Positions 5,505 to 6,757 of a stretch of 6,757 bases of DNA are shown here, piece after piece. The DNA is from Planctomycetaceae bacterium (GTDB lineage Bacteria > Planctomycetota > Planctomycetia > Pirellulales > UBA1268). The notes below the pieces were generated by a model. It was not told the origin of the DNA and did no database searches. It saw only the letters and a program-made list of their open reading frames with translations. Where the stretch lies: positions 1 through 6,757 of the forward strand of contig CANETO010000110.1 of the NCBI GenBank assembly GCA_947440895.1, given 5' to 3'. The first letter of the stretch is position 1; every line of letters begins with the position of its first letter. The position numbers and the translations under genes are program-made.

Positions 5505-6757
5505 ATGTGTCCCACACCAACTCCCCAGCATGTGGCGATCATCGGTGCCGGCCCGGCCGGCCTGACAGCGGCCTACCTGCTCACGCGGGAGGGTGTGAAG
5601 GTCACCGTGCTGGAACGCGACCCCCAGTATGTCGGCGGCATCTCGCGGACGGTGGAATACCACGGCTTCCGGTTTGACATCGGCGGGCATCGGTTTTTTT
5701 CCAAATGCCAGGAAGTCGAAGATCTCTGGACGGAACTCTTGGGCGACGACCTGCTCCACCGGCCGCGTTCCTCGCGGATCTATTACGGTGGCAAGTTCTA
5801 CGCCTACCCGCTGAAGGCCGGTGAGGCGCTCCGGAATCTTGGCATTTTCGAGTCGATCCGCTGCGTCGCCTCGTATGCCAAGGCCCGGGTTTTTCCGGTC
5901 AAGAACCCGCGGACCTTCGAAGACTGGGTGTCGAATAAATTCGGCAAACGGCTCTTTGGCATCTTCTTCAAGACCTACACCGAAAAGGTGTGGGGCATGA
6001 GTTGCAGCGAGATTTCCGCCGACTGGGCTGCCCAGCGGATCAAGGGCCTGTCGCTCTCCACCGCTATCCGGGCGGCGCTGTTCCCCAAGAAAAAGGGAGC
6101 CCCCGCCAACCGATCCCAGACCATCAAAACCCTCATCGACACCTTCCGCTATCCCCGCAAGGGCCCCGGCATGATGTGGGAGGCGGCGGCCGACCGGATG
6201 CGGAAGCAGGGGGGCGAGATTCGGATGGGGGCACATGTCACGGCCCTGGAGCGAGTTCCGGCGACCGGCCGTTGGCGGGTCGGTTTTGAGACCACCGGCG
6301 GTCATCCCGAGCGGGGCGGTCATCCCGAGTGGATTGAGGCCGATCATGTGATCTCCTCGGCGCCGATGCGGGAATTGGCTGCCTGTATCCAGCCGACCAT
6401 GCCGGCGGCGGTGCTCGAGGCCGCGGCGAAGCTGCGGTACCGGGACTTTCTCACGGTGGCTCTTATCGTCCGCCCGACCAACCGGTTTGATGACAACTGG
6501 ATCTACATCCACGAGCCCGGCGTTCAGGTGGGCCGTGTCCAGAACTTCGCCAGTTGGTCGCCGGAGATGGTCCCGGACGCAAATTTGGCGTGCTACGGAT
6601 TGGAATACTTTTGTTTCGAGGGGGATGGGCTCTGGTCGAGTTCCGACGCCGACCTGATCAAACTCGCGTCTCGGGAACTAGAGTCGCTCGGGCTGGTGGC
6701 AGCCGGTGACGTGGTCGACGGCCACGTCGTCCGCCAGCCGAAGGCCTATCCCGTGTA
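5505..6757 (+). CDS. FAD-dependent oxidoreductase, amine-oxidase / UDP-galactopyranose-mutase-like (cut by window edge)
   Basis: The frame is open from ATG 5505 to the right edge (417 codons), so the C-terminus is missing. The N-terminus is an FAD-binding Rossmann fold: VAIIGAGPAGLTAAYLL (10-26, GxGxxG), an acidic residue E37 ending strand 2 (VTVLERD), GGISRT (44-49) and DIGGHRFFSK (58-67). Further on, FYAYPLK (98-104) and YTEKVWG (158-164) resemble the YPL and YT-K-WG segments of UDP-galactopyranose mutases and COG1232 protoporphyrinogen-oxidase-like proteins. The final RQPKAYPV is also family-like. No signal peptide or membrane segment is evident, so a cytoplasmic flavoenzyme, perhaps in sugar or envelope metabolism, is likely; the substrate is unknown. 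The purine-rich GAGAATGAAGAG just before the ATG can serve as a ribosome-binding site. An 18-bp in-frame duplication lies at codons 265-276. Confidence 0.88.
   Translation, partial: MCPTPTPQHVAIIGAGPAGLTAAYLLTREGVKVTVLERDPQYVGGISRTVEYHGFRFDIGGHRFFSKCQEVEDLWTELLGDDLLHRPRSSRIYYGGKFYAYPLKAGEALRNLGIFESIRCVASYAKARVFPVKNPRTFEDWVSNKFGKRLFGIFFKTYTEKVWGMSCSEISADWAAQRIKGLSLSTAIRAALFPKKKGAPANRSQTIKTLIDTFRYPRKGPGMMWEAAADRMRKQGGEIRMGAHVTALERVPATGRWRVGFETTGGHPERGGHPEWIEADHVISSAPMRELAACIQPTMPAAVLEAAAKLRYRDFLTVALIVRPTNRFDDNWIYIHEPGVQVGRVQNFASWSPEMVPDANLACYGLEYFCFEGDGLWSSSDADLIKLASRELESLGLVAAGDVVDGHVVRQPKAYPV
6297..6332. repeat. 18-bp tandem duplication inside the flavoprotein gene
   Basis: Two adjacent 18-bp units, GGCGGTCATCCCGAGCGG (6297-6314) and GGCGGTCATCCCGAGTGG (6315-6332), differ at one base. 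They are in frame and encode GGHPER-GGHPEW, placed between two strands of the flavoprotein in what is probably a surface loop. The GTCATCCCGAG core resembles dispersed repeat fragments seen in some bacterial genomes, but that origin is a guess. Confidence 0.9.

Noticed and set aside
5451..6512. Long minus-strand open frame (353 codons) opposite the flavoprotein
   Set aside because: The plus strand carries an unmistakable FAD Rossmann motif and family landmarks; the antisense frame is a codon-bias shadow.

Overview
The window looks like the replication-origin neighbourhood of a GC-rich bacterium, probably a planctomycete (Planctomycetota, possibly Pirellulales). The phylum guess rests on the style of the GyrB sequence, the very divergent DnaA-like protein and the GC-rich coding. 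It is inference, because no 16S rRNA or other taxonomic marker is present.

Left half, all on the minus strand: dnaN (beta sliding clamp, 2586-1462), then a DciA/DUF721 gene (1465-1061) joined to it by an ATGA stop/start overlap, then the first 308 codons of gyrB (924-1, running off the left edge). This resembles the classical dnaN-recF-dciA-gyrB order with recF missing. A 15-bp tandem repeat fills most of the dciA-gyrB gap.

Centre (2587-3229): a 643-bp divergent intergenic region between dnaN (minus) and dnaA (plus). No protein gene is supported there. It holds a pyrimidine-to-purine switch, two neighbouring hairpins that share ACCGC...GCGGT ends, a strongly G-rich plus-strand segment, a compact GC hairpin, and a small cluster of degenerate CCACA elements around an imperfect dyad. 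It is the best candidate for oriC, although no canonical DnaA box (TTATCCACA) was found.

Right half, plus strand: a 302-residue DnaA-like protein (3230-4138) with a P-loop and a well-preserved DNA-binding domain, but with no N-terminal domain, no AAA+ lid (sensor II) domain, and altered Walker B and sensor I motifs. Next, almost touching it, is a NifS/IscS-type cysteine desulfurase (start 4160 or 4142, end 5347). After a 157-bp gap comes the 5' part of a FAD-dependent amine-oxidase / UDP-galactopyranose-mutase-like oxidoreductase (5505 to the right edge).

Together the left half and dnaA supply initiation (DnaA-like), helicase loading (DciA), polymerase processivity (DnaN) and supercoiling control (GyrB). 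The desulfurase and the flavoprotein appear to be housekeeping or cell-envelope passengers. The most unusual item is the lid-less, motif-degenerate DnaA beside an origin candidate without consensus boxes.
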